Below are positions 8,711 through 17,132 of a stretch of DNA of 64,000 nt, piece by piece. Position numbers and translations under genes: made by a program. The notes under the pieces were generated by a model, which had not been told where the DNA came from, searched no databases, and was given only the letters and a program-made list of their open reading frames with translations. Positions within the stretch are counted from its first letter, which is position 1. The number at the start of each line of letters is the position of its first letter. Origin of the DNA: Bacillota bacterium (GTDB lineage Bacteria > Bacillota > Clostridia > Christensenellales > Aristaeellaceae). The DNA is taken from the NCBI GenBank assembly GCA_023416585.1, contig JAEZHM010000059.1, positions 1 through 64,000 on the forward strand, given 5' to 3'.

Positions 8711-9898
8711 ATGCTCAAGAAAAAATCCTGCGTGGCCATGCTCCTGGCCGGGGGCCAGGGAAGCCGCCTGGGCATCCTCACAAAAAACATGGCAAAGCCT
8801 GCCATACCCTACGGCGGCAAATACAGGATCATCGACTTCCCCTTAAGCAACTGTACCAACAGCGGCATCGACGTGGTGGGCGTGCTGACGCAATACCAGC
8901 CGCTGGAATTGAACGCCTATATCGGCAGCGGTTCCCCCTGGGATCTGGACCTTTTAAACGGCGGCGTGTTCGTGCTGCCGCCCTATGTGAAAGGCAAGCA
9001 AGGCGAATGGTACCGTGGCACAGCCAATGCCATCTTTCAGAATATCTCCTTCATAGAGCAGTTTTCACCGGATTATGTGCTGGTTTTGAGCGGTGACCAT
9101 ATATACAAGATGGATTACAGCCTCATGCTGGATTATCACATTCAAAGGGAAGCAGCAGCCACCATCGCCGTCAGGGAGGTGCCATGGAACGAGGCCAGCC
9201 GTTTTGGCATCATGAATACAGACGAAGACAATATGATCGTGGAGTTTGAGGAAAAGCCCAAGGCCCCCCGCAGCAACAAAGCCAGCATGGGCGTTTATGT
9301 GTTCACCTGGGAAAAGCTGCGCCAGTATCTTCTGGAGGATGAAAAAAATCCGAAATCCTCCAACGATTTTGGCAAGAACATCATCCCAGCCATGCTGGGA
9401 AACGGTGAAAAGCTGGTGGCCTACAGCTTCGACGGCTACTGGAAAGACGTAGGCACCATCGAAAGCCTGTGGGAAGCCAACATGGACCTTCTTCAAACGC
9501 CCATGCCCATTGACTTGCACGATAAAAAATGGCGCATCTATGCCCGCAATCCCGGCATGGCCCCCCACTTTGTGGCAAAAGGCGCCAGCGTCAAGGATTG
9601 CCTGATTACCGAGGGCTGCGAGGTGTACGGCCTGGTGGAACATTCCGTTTTGTTCGCCGGCGTTACGGTGGAACAGGGCGCCAGCGTCATCGACAGTGTG
9701 GTAATGCCGGGTGCCGTAATAGAGCGGGGCGCATCTGTTAAGCGCGCCATCATCGCCGAAAACGCCACCATCGGCCCCGGTTGCCATGTGGGCGCCGAGG
9801 AAGGTGACATCGCCGTGATCGGTCAAAATGTGGCACTGCCAGCCGGACTTAAAATTGCTGCCGGGGAACAGGTGGAAGCCTGCGTCCCTGTTCCATAA
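8711..9898 (+). CDS. glgC: Glucose-1-phosphate adenylyltransferase, catalytic subunit
   Basis: A 395-residue enzyme that makes ADP-glucose from glucose-1-phosphate and ATP. The nucleotidyltransferase motif LLAGGQGSRLGILTKNMAKP is at about 11-30, followed by YRIIDFPLSNC. FEEKPKAPRSNKASMGVYVF marks the sugar-phosphate site. The C-terminal third is a left-handed beta-helix with hexapeptide repeats. A ribosome site (AAGGAGG) overlaps the end of glgB. Family knowledge says GlgC pairs with the GlgD subunit encoded next. Confidence 0.96.
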   Translation: MLKKKSCVAMLLAGGQGSRLGILTKNMAKPAIPYGGKYRIIDFPLSNCTNSGIDVVGVLTQYQPLELNAYIGSGSPWDLDLLNGGVFVLPPYVKGKQGEWYRGTANAIFQNISFIEQFSPDYVLVLSGDHIYKMDYSLMLDYHIQREAAATIAVREVPWNEASRFGIMNTDEDNMIVEFEEKPKAPRSNKASMGVYVFTWEKLRQYLLEDEKNPKSSNDFGKNIIPAMLGNGEKLVAYSFDGYWKDVGTIESLWEANMDLLQTPMPIDLHDKKWRIYARNPGMAPHFVAKGASVKDCLITEGCEVYGLVEHSVLFAGVTVEQGASVIDSVVMPGAVIERGASVKRAIIAENATIGPGCHVGAEEGDIAVIGQNVALPAGLKIAAGEQVEACVPVP

Positions 9899-9920
9899 TG
9901 GAAAAAAGGGAGTGAATGCC

Positions 9921-11042
9921 ATGAAGGATGTTATGGGCATGATTTATACCGGGGAGAACGACGCGCTCTTAAGAGAGCTGACCATCACCCGCGCCGTGGC
10001 CGCGCTTCCCATTGCCGGGCGCTACCGTGTGATCGATTTTCTCATGAGCGGCATGGTCAACAGCGGCATCCGCAATGTGGGCGTCATCATGCAAAAGAAT
10101 TACCACAGCCTCATGGACCACCTGGGTTCCGGCAAGGAGTGGGATCTGCACGGCAAGAACGACGGGCTCTTTATATTGCCGCCTTTTTTGACCCGTGACA
10201 ACGTGGGTGTGTACGCAGGCGTGCTGGATGCGCTTAGGTCCAATGCCAGTTACCTATCCCGCAGCAAGCAGGAGCATGTGATCCTTTGCAACAGCAACAT
10301 GGTCTTCAACGCCGACTTTGAAGATATGGCCGCTTATCACCGGGAAAGCGGCGCCGACATCACGCTGATGTACACGGGTGATCCTGATGTTCGCCGCCGG
10401 GATTTTGGCATCTACCTTACCCTGGATAATGACGGGCTGGTGCTGGATATGGAGATCGACCCCACAGAGCCAGCCTGTGAAAACACATTCATGGAAGTCT
10501 GCTTACTGAAGCGGGAACTTTTGCGTTCCCTGGTGGACCATGGCGTGGCCCACGGCTTCCATGACTTCAACCGGGATGTATTGCAGCGGATCATCAGGGA
10601 AAGGCGGCTCAAGGTCAACGGATTCTGCTATCCCGATAAGGTATGGCGCGTGGATTCGGTGCAGGCGTACTTCCAGTGCAACATGGCGCTTTTGAACTCA
10701 AAGGTGCGCAAAAGCCTGTTCGACCCCGAAAAGCCCGTATACACCAAGGTTCGCGACGAGATGCCCGCCAAGTATGACGATGAAGTGCAGATCATAAACT
10801 CCCTGGTAGCCGATGGCTGTATCATCGAGGGCACGGTGGAAAACAGCGTCATCTTTAGAGGTGTGCGCATCTCCCCCGAGGCTCACGTGAAAAACTGCAT
10901 CATCATGCAGGATACCCAGGTGATGGCCGGCGCTTACATCGAAAACTGCATCCTTGACAAGCAGGTGGTCATCAAGCGCAACGCAAGGCTGATCGGCCCG
11001 GCAGCGTATCCGATTGTAATCGCCAAGAAGGTCGTAATTTGA
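9921..11042 (+). CDS. glgD: GlgD, non-catalytic subunit of ADP-glucose pyrophosphorylase
   Basis: A 373-residue GlgC paralogue. The phosphate-binding GGxGSRL motif is missing; the N-terminus reads MKDVMGMIYTGENDALLREL instead. AGRYRVIDFLMSGMVNSGI and the C-terminal hexapeptide helix are kept. This is the typical Firmicutes GlgD, which modulates GlgC in a heteromer. I chose ATG 9921 (GGGAG nine bases upstream) over a longer in-frame reading that would overlap glgC. Confidence 0.94.
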   Translation: MKDVMGMIYTGENDALLRELTITRAVAALPIAGRYRVIDFLMSGMVNSGIRNVGVIMQKNYHSLMDHLGSGKEWDLHGKNDGLFILPPFLTRDNVGVYAGVLDALRSNASYLSRSKQEHVILCNSNMVFNADFEDMAAYHRESGADITLMYTGDPDVRRRDFGIYLTLDNDGLVLDMEIDPTEPACENTFMEVCLLKRELLRSLVDHGVAHGFHDFNRDVLQRIIRERRLKVNGFCYPDKVWRVDSVQAYFQCNMALLNSKVRKSLFDPEKPVYTKVRDEMPAKYDDEVQIINSLVADGCIIEGTVENSVIFRGVRISPEAHVKNCIIMQDTQVMAGAYIENCILDKQVVIKRNARLIGPAAYPIVIAKKVVI

Positions 11043-11115
11043 TCACGGGGGGACATACTTCCTCCCTCTTTGGGGAAAAGTCACGGTGTGCCGTGATAAA
11101 GGAGGTTCCCATATT

Positions 11116-13131
11116 ATGAAAATTCTCTTCACCGCTAGTGAATGTGTCCCCTTTTGCAAAACCGGCGGTCTGGCAGATGTGGTAGGCGCGCTGGCGCCCG
11201 TGCTGGCAAAAGCCGGCCATGACGTGCGGGTCATGCTGCCCCTGTACGCATCGATTCCCAAAGAATTTAAAGACCAGATGACCCATCTGGTGAACTTTGA
11301 GGTGCTGCTGGGCTGGCGGCGTCAGTACTGCGGTATTGAAGTACTTAACCTGGGCGGCGTCACCTACTATTTTGTGGACAACAAATATTACTTCGACCGC
11401 CCTTATGTATACGGCCTGGGCGGCGACGAATTCGAACGCTTCGGCTACTTTAACCGCGCAGTATTGAACGCGCTGCCGCTTATTAACTTCTGGCCGGAAG
11501 TGATCCATGCCCATGATTGGCAGTCGGGTATGATCCCGGCGCTTCTGCGCATCCAGTACAACCATCTGCCGGCGTATCACCCCATCCGCACGGTATTTAC
11601 CATCCATAACCTGCAATACCAGGGCGTCTTCAATGTCAAGGATGTACAGGATGTTCTGGGCCTTGGCGACAGCCTGTGGACCACAGACAAGCTGGAATTT
11701 TACGGGGCGGCCAACTTTTTGAAAGCCGCCCTGGTGTACGCAGATCGTATCACCACAGTAAGCTACAGCTACGCCCAAGAAATACAAACAGCCTACTTTG
11801 GCGAACGCCTGGATGGGCTGCTTCGCGCCCGCAAAGATGCGCTTTACGGGGTACTGAACGGCATCGATGTAAAAGAGTACGACCCGTGCCATGACCCCTT
11901 CATCAGCGCGCCCTATACGGTAGATGACCTGAACGGCAAAATCGCCTGCAAGCGTGACCTTCAGGAACAACTGGGGCTTGACGTACGGCCCGATGTGCCC
12001 GTCATCGGCATGGTAGGGCGCTTAAGCAATCAAAAGGGCCTTGACCTGATCGACTATGTGATCGCCGACATCATGCAGGAAGATTTACAGCTTGTTGTTC
12101 TTGGCATGGGCGACTCGCGGTATATGGACCTGTTCTCCTGGGCGGAGCAGCAGTATCCGGGCCGGGTGGCCGCGCGCTTCGCCATGGACCACGGGCTGGC
12201 CCACCGTATCTATGCCGGTGCGGACATGTTTTTGATGCCCTCCCAGTTTGAACCATGCGGGCTCAGCCAGATGATCGCCATGCGCTACGGAACGGTGCCC
12301 ATCGTGCGCGAAACCGGCGGGCTGCGGGATACGGTGCTCGCCTACAACGAGTATACAAGTGAGGGCAACGGTTTTACCTTCTTTAACTACAACGCCCACG
12401 ACATGCTGAACACCATCCGCCGCGCTATGAAGTATTATAGGGAAGACAAACCCGTCTGGCGCATACTGATGAAGCGCGGAATGGAAGGCGACTTCAGCTG
12501 GACCCACTCTGCCAAGGATTACATAGGTCTATACAATGGCCTGATGACCGACTTTCAAAAGGCAGAGGCAGAAATGGCATTAAGGGCTGAGCAGGAGCTT
12601 TTGGAACGGGAAAGAGAAGCAAAAGCGGCCCAAAAGATCGAGGCGGAAAAGGAACTGGCTGCCAGGGAGCTGGCTGAGGCGGCTGCCAGCGCACAGGCGG
12701 AATCCGTAGAGGCCAAGGAAGAGGCAAAGGCTGAGAAAAAACGCAAGCAAACGGAAAACGACCAGTTGAAGGTCAAAGCGGAGAAAGATGCTTACGCGCA
12801 AAAAGTAAAGGCGCAAAAGGCCGGCAGGAAAACGAATAAAGATCAGGAAACAAAGGCCACCGAAGAGACTTATGCTTCCTCTCCCTCCAGGCCACCCAGG
12901 CACATGAAGAAATACGAGCCGGAGCACGCGCTGGAAACGCTGTCAGACATGCAGAAGCTGCAGGACAAGGCCGATAAAAAAGCACCCCTCAAGCACCGCA
13001 AGCAGGCGAAAAGCAATGATGAGCCTCTGCCCCCCACCATGATGGACGGTATTGCAGAGATCCCGGATGAAGTGCCCCCGGCAACTTCCCGCCCCAGCAG
13101 GACTGGCGCCGGGGAGGGCGGGCAAGAGTAG
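11116..13131 (+). CDS. glgA: Glycogen synthase with a long charged C-terminal extension
   Basis: A 671-residue GT5 enzyme that extends glycogen from ADP-glucose. The first 480 residues are a normal GlgA, with the N-terminal KTGGLADVVGAL loop, HAHDWQSGM and the C-terminal PSQFEPCGLSQMIAMRYGT donor site. The last 190 or so residues are extra. They form an Ala/Glu/Lys/Arg-rich probable coiled coil (about 480-590), then a basic, Pro/Ser-rich tail ending in GAGEGGQE. Usual GlgA is about 475-480 residues. ATG 11116 has GGAGG nine bases upstream. It is the last gene of the operon, followed by a terminator. Confidence 0.95.
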   Translation: MKILFTASECVPFCKTGGLADVVGALAPVLAKAGHDVRVMLPLYASIPKEFKDQMTHLVNFEVLLGWRRQYCGIEVLNLGGVTYYFVDNKYYFDRPYVYGLGGDEFERFGYFNRAVLNALPLINFWPEVIHAHDWQSGMIPALLRIQYNHLPAYHPIRTVFTIHNLQYQGVFNVKDVQDVLGLGDSLWTTDKLEFYGAANFLKAALVYADRITTVSYSYAQEIQTAYFGERLDGLLRARKDALYGVLNGIDVKEYDPCHDPFISAPYTVDDLNGKIACKRDLQEQLGLDVRPDVPVIGMVGRLSNQKGLDLIDYVIADIMQEDLQLVVLGMGDSRYMDLFSWAEQQYPGRVAARFAMDHGLAHRIYAGADMFLMPSQFEPCGLSQMIAMRYGTVPIVRETGGLRDTVLAYNEYTSEGNGFTFFNYNAHDMLNTIRRAMKYYREDKPVWRILMKRGMEGDFSWTHSAKDYIGLYNGLMTDFQKAEAEMALRAEQELLEREREAKAAQKIEAEKELAARELAEAAASAQAESVEAKEEAKAEKKRKQTENDQLKVKAEKDAYAQKVKAQKAGRKTNKDQETKATEETYASSPSRPPRHMKKYEPEHALETLSDMQKLQDKADKKAPLKHRKQAKSNDEPLPPTMMDGIAEIPDEVPPATSRPSRTGAGEGGQE

Positions 13132-13188
13132 CGTTAAAGAAGGATCCGCAGTTTCTTGGCATCTTTAGAGCTTTGAATCCAAAATCAG

Positions 13189-13224
13189 GCCGGTGTTCAA
13201 AAATGGAACACCGGCTTTTTATTT
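13189..13224 (+). terminator. Rho-independent terminator after glgA
   Basis: GCCGGTGTTC (13189-13198) pairs exactly with GAACACCGGC (13206-13215) and is followed by TTTTTATTTT. It separates the glycogen operon from the tetR promoter. Confidence 0.9.
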
Positions 13225-13260
13225 TCCGAAAAAATATTTTGAGATTGTTAAAAAAATCGC

Positions 13261-13315
13261 TTGACAAAGAGTGTTCCATGCGCTAAAATCCGAATGAACA
13301 AAAAATTGTTCATTC
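13261..13315 (+). promoter_or_regulatory. tetR promoter with overlapping palindromic operator
   Basis: TTGACA (13261-13266) and TAAAAT (13284-13289) are 17 bases apart. Just after the -10 lies a perfect palindrome: GAATGAACAA (13292-13301), four A, then TTGTTCATTC (13306-13315). The size and position fit a TetR-type operator at the transcription start, so the downstream regulator probably represses its own operon. Confidence 0.75.
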
Positions 13316-13350
13316 ACCCGGTTCCACAATTCACCCCGAGGAGGTATATC

Positions 13351-13959
13351 GTGGAGGACAAAAGAGCGGAACTATTCAAATGCGCCAAAGAGCTTTTTAG
13401 TCAAAAGGGGTTCAAGGATACGAATGTGGCCGATATCACAAAGGCGGCCGGTGTCGGCGTTGGAACATTCTATAATTATTACCCCTCCAAAGATAAGCTT
13501 TTTATGGATATTTTTATGGAAGAAAACAGGCAGTTATCCAAAGGCCTGCTGGAATCCGTCGATTTAAACCGTGAGCCCATAGCGCTGATCAAAGACCTGC
13601 TGACTTTGAACATGGAAGGGATGCTTGCCAGCCCCATTTTAAGCCAGTGGTACAACAGGGATGTTTCAGGCAAGATCGAAAAGCTCTACCGGGAAGAAAA
13701 CGGGCTGGATTCTGTAGATTTCATGTACCACACCTTTTCCGTGCTGGTCAAGAAATGGCAGGGTGAAGGCAAAATGCGCAGCGACATCGACAGCGAGATG
13801 ATCATGGCCATCTTCGGCGCCATCATCAAGATCGGCTTTTACAAGGAAGACATCGGACTGAAGTATTTTCCTGAACTGCAGGATCGCCTGACAGAGTTTG
13901 TATTAAAAGGTCTGACCGATTGCCGCAGCGCGGGGGGTGGCGGTAAAGCTCCCGCCTGA
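13351..13959 (+). CDS. TetR-family transcriptional repressor
   Basis: A 202-residue one-component regulator. The N-terminal helix-turn-helix reads KGFKDTNVADITKAAGVGVG followed by TFYNYYPSKDKLF. The ligand-binding domain is not diagnostic. GTG 13351 is the likely start, because GAGGAGG lies six bases upstream; the in-frame ATG further up falls inside the promoter. It ends three bases before apbE, so it probably controls the ApbE, FMN-binding and ICMT-like genes as well as itself. The inducer is unknown. Confidence 0.9.
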   Translation: MEDKRAELFKCAKELFSQKGFKDTNVADITKAAGVGVGTFYNYYPSKDKLFMDIFMEENRQLSKGLLESVDLNREPIALIKDLLTLNMEGMLASPILSQWYNRDVSGKIEKLYREENGLDSVDFMYHTFSVLVKKWQGEGKMRSDIDSEMIMAIFGAIIKIGFYKEDIGLKYFPELQDRLTEFVLKGLTDCRSAGGGGKAPA

Positions 13960-13962
13960 GAA

Positions 13963-14937
13963 ATGGAATTCGCCATGAATCACGGATCTTGGGCACAGGC
14001 CGCGCACGAAGGCATGGGCACACTTTTGATGCACAAGGCATATGGCCGCCACCCGCTTCGGGCCCTTCGTGCCGTACAAAGAGAGGTAGGAAGGCTGGAA
14101 CGGCTATTGAGCCGCTTTGACCCGAAAAGCGAGATCTCCAGGATCAACCGCTCAGCCGGGCTTGGGCGGATAAAACTAAGCCGTGAAACATATGCTCTGT
14201 TGTCAAAGGCGCAGGAACTCTCCTTCCTAAGCGGAGGCGCCTTCGACATCACCATAGGCCCGCTTATTTCCCTGTGGGATTACAAGCATTCAAAAGTCGT
14301 CCCTGATGAAGCAGCGGTCCTGAAGGCCATTTCCCTGGTGGGCTTTTCTGATCTTCAGCTTGATGCAGACAGCATGACTGCAAAGCTGATGCAGCCCGGC
14401 CAGATGATCGACCTGGGCGGTGTGGGCAAGGGTTACGCCAGCGACAAGGCTATGGAAGTATTTCGAAGCCATGGCATCACGTCTGCGTTCACCAACATCG
14501 GCGGAAATGTTTCCACCCTTCATTCAAAGCCGGACGGCTCTCCATGGCAGGTAGGCATACGTCATCCCAGGCAGGAGGATCAATTAATCGGGGCTGTCAG
14601 CGTTTCAGGTCAATCGGTGGTCACCTCAGGCGATTACGAGAGGTATTTTATAGACCGGCAGGGCGTACGCCGCCATCATCTACTGGATCCCCTGACCGGG
14701 TATCCGGCGGAGTCGGAGCTTGTAAGCGTAACGGTGGTCCATGAAAGCGCCTTGCTGGCGGATGCGCTATCCACTGCCGTCTTCGTATCCGGCATGGAGA
14801 AGGGGCTGAAACTCCTTGAAAAAATTCCATCTGCCCAGGCCGTGCTGGTGGATCAAGACCTTGCCGTGCATGTAACAAAAGGCCTGAAAGATCACTTTGA
14901 GCCCGCCCGCGGTATCCGGGCGGATATAAAACCATAA
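13963..14937 (+). CDS. apbE: FAD:protein FMN transferase
   Basis: A 324-residue ApbE-family flavinyltransferase that attaches FMN through a phosphoester bond to Thr/Ser in target proteins. Seen here are the SRFDPKSEISRIN region, GGAFDITIGPL, IDLGGVGKGYASDKA, the AFTNIGGNV strand and a late ALLADALSTAVFVSG metal-site region. No lipobox or signal peptide is visible, so it seems cytoplasmic, or the start is further upstream. The probable substrate is the next gene, which carries an SGAT flavinylation motif. ATG 13975 is an alternative start. Confidence 0.92.
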   Translation: MEFAMNHGSWAQAAHEGMGTLLMHKAYGRHPLRALRAVQREVGRLERLLSRFDPKSEISRINRSAGLGRIKLSRETYALLSKAQELSFLSGGAFDITIGPLISLWDYKHSKVVPDEAAVLKAISLVGFSDLQLDADSMTAKLMQPGQMIDLGGVGKGYASDKAMEVFRSHGITSAFTNIGGNVSTLHSKPDGSPWQVGIRHPRQEDQLIGAVSVSGQSVVTSGDYERYFIDRQGVRRHHLLDPLTGYPAESELVSVTVVHESALLADALSTAVFVSGMEKGLKLLEKIPSAQAVLVDQDLAVHVTKGLKDHFEPARGIRADIKP

Positions 14938-14954
14938 GGAAAGGGATATAGGTC

Positions 14955-15395
14955 ATGAAAAGAAAGGGGAAAGCGAAAATGTGGATTTTGATTGTATTGG
15001 GTGTGCTGGTGGCTGCCATGGGCACCATGATACTTGCTACAGAGCCAGGACGGCGGGAACTGAAGGAGATGACCTTCCCGTCCACAGCCTTCTCAGGCCT
15101 AAAGCAAGGCACTTACACCGGCGAATACAAGGGCGCCAAGGATTCTTTCCGCAATGAAAAGGTGCAGGTCACCGTGTCGGATGGAAAGGTGTCGGATATT
15201 AAGGTGCTGGAGGGAAGCGTCTTAAAGGATGGCAAGCCTGTGGAACTCAGGGGTGGCCTGACCATCGACGACCTGTCAGGCAGAGTGATTCAGAACCAGT
15301 CGCTGCATGTGGATGTCATCAGCGGCGCGACCCTCAATTCCAATGCCCATTTGAAGGCAGTGGAGAAAGCTCTTGCTCAGGCCGGGAGCAAATAA
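14955..15395 (+). CDS. Membrane-anchored FMN-binding domain protein
   Basis: A 146-residue protein with an N-terminal membrane helix (about 9-28) and one FMN-binding domain (about 50-145). The motif VISGATLNS (S123-G-A-T126) is the ApbE target sequence, so T126 probably carries covalent FMN outside the membrane. It lies 17 bases after apbE. Related small flavoproteins carry electrons in Rnf/Nqr-like complexes or in extracellular electron transfer. No partner oxidoreductase is nearby, so the electron donor is not known. Confidence 0.88.
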   Translation: MKRKGKAKMWILIVLGVLVAAMGTMILATEPGRRELKEMTFPSTAFSGLKQGTYTGEYKGAKDSFRNEKVQVTVSDGKVSDIKVLEGSVLKDGKPVELRGGLTIDDLSGRVIQNQSLHVDVISGATLNSNAHLKAVEKALAQAGSK

Positions 15396-15425
15396 GGCTT
15401 GCCTTATTTGAAGGAGAAACGATAT

Positions 15426-15884
15426 ATGAATAAAAAAATGTCGCCCATGGGCATCGGACCCAAAGCGGGCATAGTCATTGGCGTATACCTTGCCGTGACG
15501 GGCCTCATCAGCTTTTTCACACGCCCCCTGTTTACCATCACCGAAGATACCTACGGCGTACTGCTCACGGTGGGCATTGCGCTTGCGGTGGTGGGCTTCT
15601 CCATCAACCTTCTGGCCTCGCTCCAGATGCTGAAAGCCTTCAAGGCGGATGCGCTGGCCACCACAGGGCTCTATGGGGTCTTCCTTCACCCCATGTACTT
15701 TTTCCAGGTTTTCATGACGCTGCCCGGAATCGCCCTCATCACAAACTCCTACCTGATCCTTACCGTAGTCCCTGTGGCCGCGGTGGTAGTGAAGCTCTTT
15801 TCAAAAGCAGAAAACGAATACCTGAAGGCAAGGTACGGCGCGGTATATGATGCTTACAAAGCAAAGGTGCCGGTAAGGTACTGA
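15426..15884 (+). CDS. ICMT/PEMT-like membrane methyltransferase
   Basis: A 152-residue protein with about four membrane helices. The C-terminal half has the isoprenylcysteine/phospholipid methyltransferase pattern: GLYGVFLHPMYF, a hydrophobic hairpin, then ENEYLKARYGAVYDAYKAKV. The Arg usual before His-Pro (RHP) is Leu here, so activity is uncertain. Start ATG 15426 follows GAAGGAG. It closes the tetR-apbE-FMN operon, but its link to flavoprotein function is not explained by known biology. Confidence 0.7.
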   Translation: MNKKMSPMGIGPKAGIVIGVYLAVTGLISFFTRPLFTITEDTYGVLLTVGIALAVVGFSINLLASLQMLKAFKADALATTGLYGVFLHPMYFFQVFMTLPGIALITNSYLILTVVPVAAVVVKLFSKAENEYLKARYGAVYDAYKAKVPVRY

Positions 15885-15932
15885 CTGAAAAATAGCAAAG
15901 CATGGACATTCCCAATATTCTTTGCCCATATT

Positions 15933-15972
15933 CAAAGGCGGCGGCCGGGATGGCTGCCGCCTTTGTATTTCC
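15933..15972 (+). terminator. Terminator after the ICMT-like gene
   Basis: CAAAGGCGGC (15933-15942) pairs with GCCGCCTTTG (15956-15965). A short T-containing tail follows. Confidence 0.65.
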
Positions 15973-16106
15973 AAGCAATTTACAAATGCAAATTTTGACT
16001 ATTCCCCTAAAGTTTGTTTGCAATGCATCATCGTATGAATTATAATGAATAATAAATGTGTTCTCACTCCCCTTTCCTGCCGACGATGTACAAGCGGAGA
16101 AGCAGT

Positions 16107-17018
16107 ATGGGTAATCGTTATCAAAATTCCACAAGGCCGGACGGCGGCGAAAGATCTGGCTTTGGCAAAAGCAGCATTGCCATGCAGTGGGCCGCCATCC
16201 GTACGCGGTTGGGGCTTGGGCAAAGCGAGGAGAATAGCGCACTCCCCATTCCGGATTCGCATGATGGTTATCATACCCAAAGCTACTTTGAAGAAGACGA
16301 TGATGAAAGGATATTAAGGCGCCAGCCGGACGCTGAATTCAACCCAGCAACAGGTACGTACGTGATGAGGAACAGCGAAGAGCCAAGGAGAAGGAAGGTT
16401 TGGCCGTGGATCTTGTTGGCCTTTGCCGCCATCTGCCTCTTCTATGTTGCTTTCAATCGCGGCGATCCGGTGAATATAGCGCCATCGGGCAGCCCGCCTG
16501 CTGTTGCAGCCATGGCAAACACCAGTATGCCGACAAACAATTCAAGGCAAAACGCTGCCGGGCTGAATGCTCCAACGCCTTCGCCAAGCCCTACCCCCGC
16601 TGTCATCAAAACATCGGTTCCATCGCCTACGCCTACACCGGCAACAGAGGAAAGCAGCTCCGTGCTGAAGTACGGTTCAAAGGGCGAGGCTGTGAATAAA
16701 CTGCAAAACAAGCTAATTGAACTGGGGTATATAGCGTTGGGCGGTGACGACGGCGCTTTTGGCGATGTCACGCTTCTGGCTGTAAAGTCCTTTCAGAAAG
16801 CAAACGGCCTTGATAATGACGGGATCGCCGGCGAAAAGACGCTTGCCCTTTTATACGGCGGCACGGCCACGCAAGATCCGGACGTGTTTGTATGGGTAGA
16901 GAACAAAGGGAAAGTATATCACAGCACCAAGGATTGCAGCGACATGAAAAGCCCCAAGCAGATCAAATTATCGCAGGCCGAAAAACGCAAGTTGAAACCG
17001 TGCGATAAGTGCCATTAA
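16107..17018 (+). CDS. Membrane-anchored peptidoglycan-binding protein with zinc-ribbon-like tail
   Basis: A 303-residue protein. A hydrophilic N-terminus (1-95) is followed by one membrane helix (WPWILLAFAAICLFYVAF), a Pro/Ser/Thr linker and a PG_binding_1 domain at about 205-265 (YGSKGEAVNKLQNKLIELGY). The last 40 residues have the pattern KVYHSTKDCSDM then PCDKCH, a small Cys/His tail common on Firmicutes exoproteins and probably metal-binding. Start ATG 16107 follows GGAG; ATG 16086 is possible. A 69-bp piece closely similar to the linker-coding part of this gene reappears at 18861, after the first dihydrofolate reductase gene. Confidence 0.8.
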   Translation: MGNRYQNSTRPDGGERSGFGKSSIAMQWAAIRTRLGLGQSEENSALPIPDSHDGYHTQSYFEEDDDERILRRQPDAEFNPATGTYVMRNSEEPRRRKVWPWILLAFAAICLFYVAFNRGDPVNIAPSGSPPAVAAMANTSMPTNNSRQNAAGLNAPTPSPSPTPAVIKTSVPSPTPTPATEESSSVLKYGSKGEAVNKLQNKLIELGYIALGGDDGAFGDVTLLAVKSFQKANGLDNDGIAGEKTLALLYGGTATQDPDVFVWVENKGKVYHSTKDCSDMKSPKQIKLSQAEKRKLKPCDKCH

Positions 17019-17132
17019 GGCAGTATGGCCGTCATATACATCCCTCCAGAAGCCTTTTTTGCCGTATCTTTACAGGAAGATATTTTTGTGATATACGGTA
17101 TTTTGAAAGGCATATAAAGGGAGGGCGGATCG

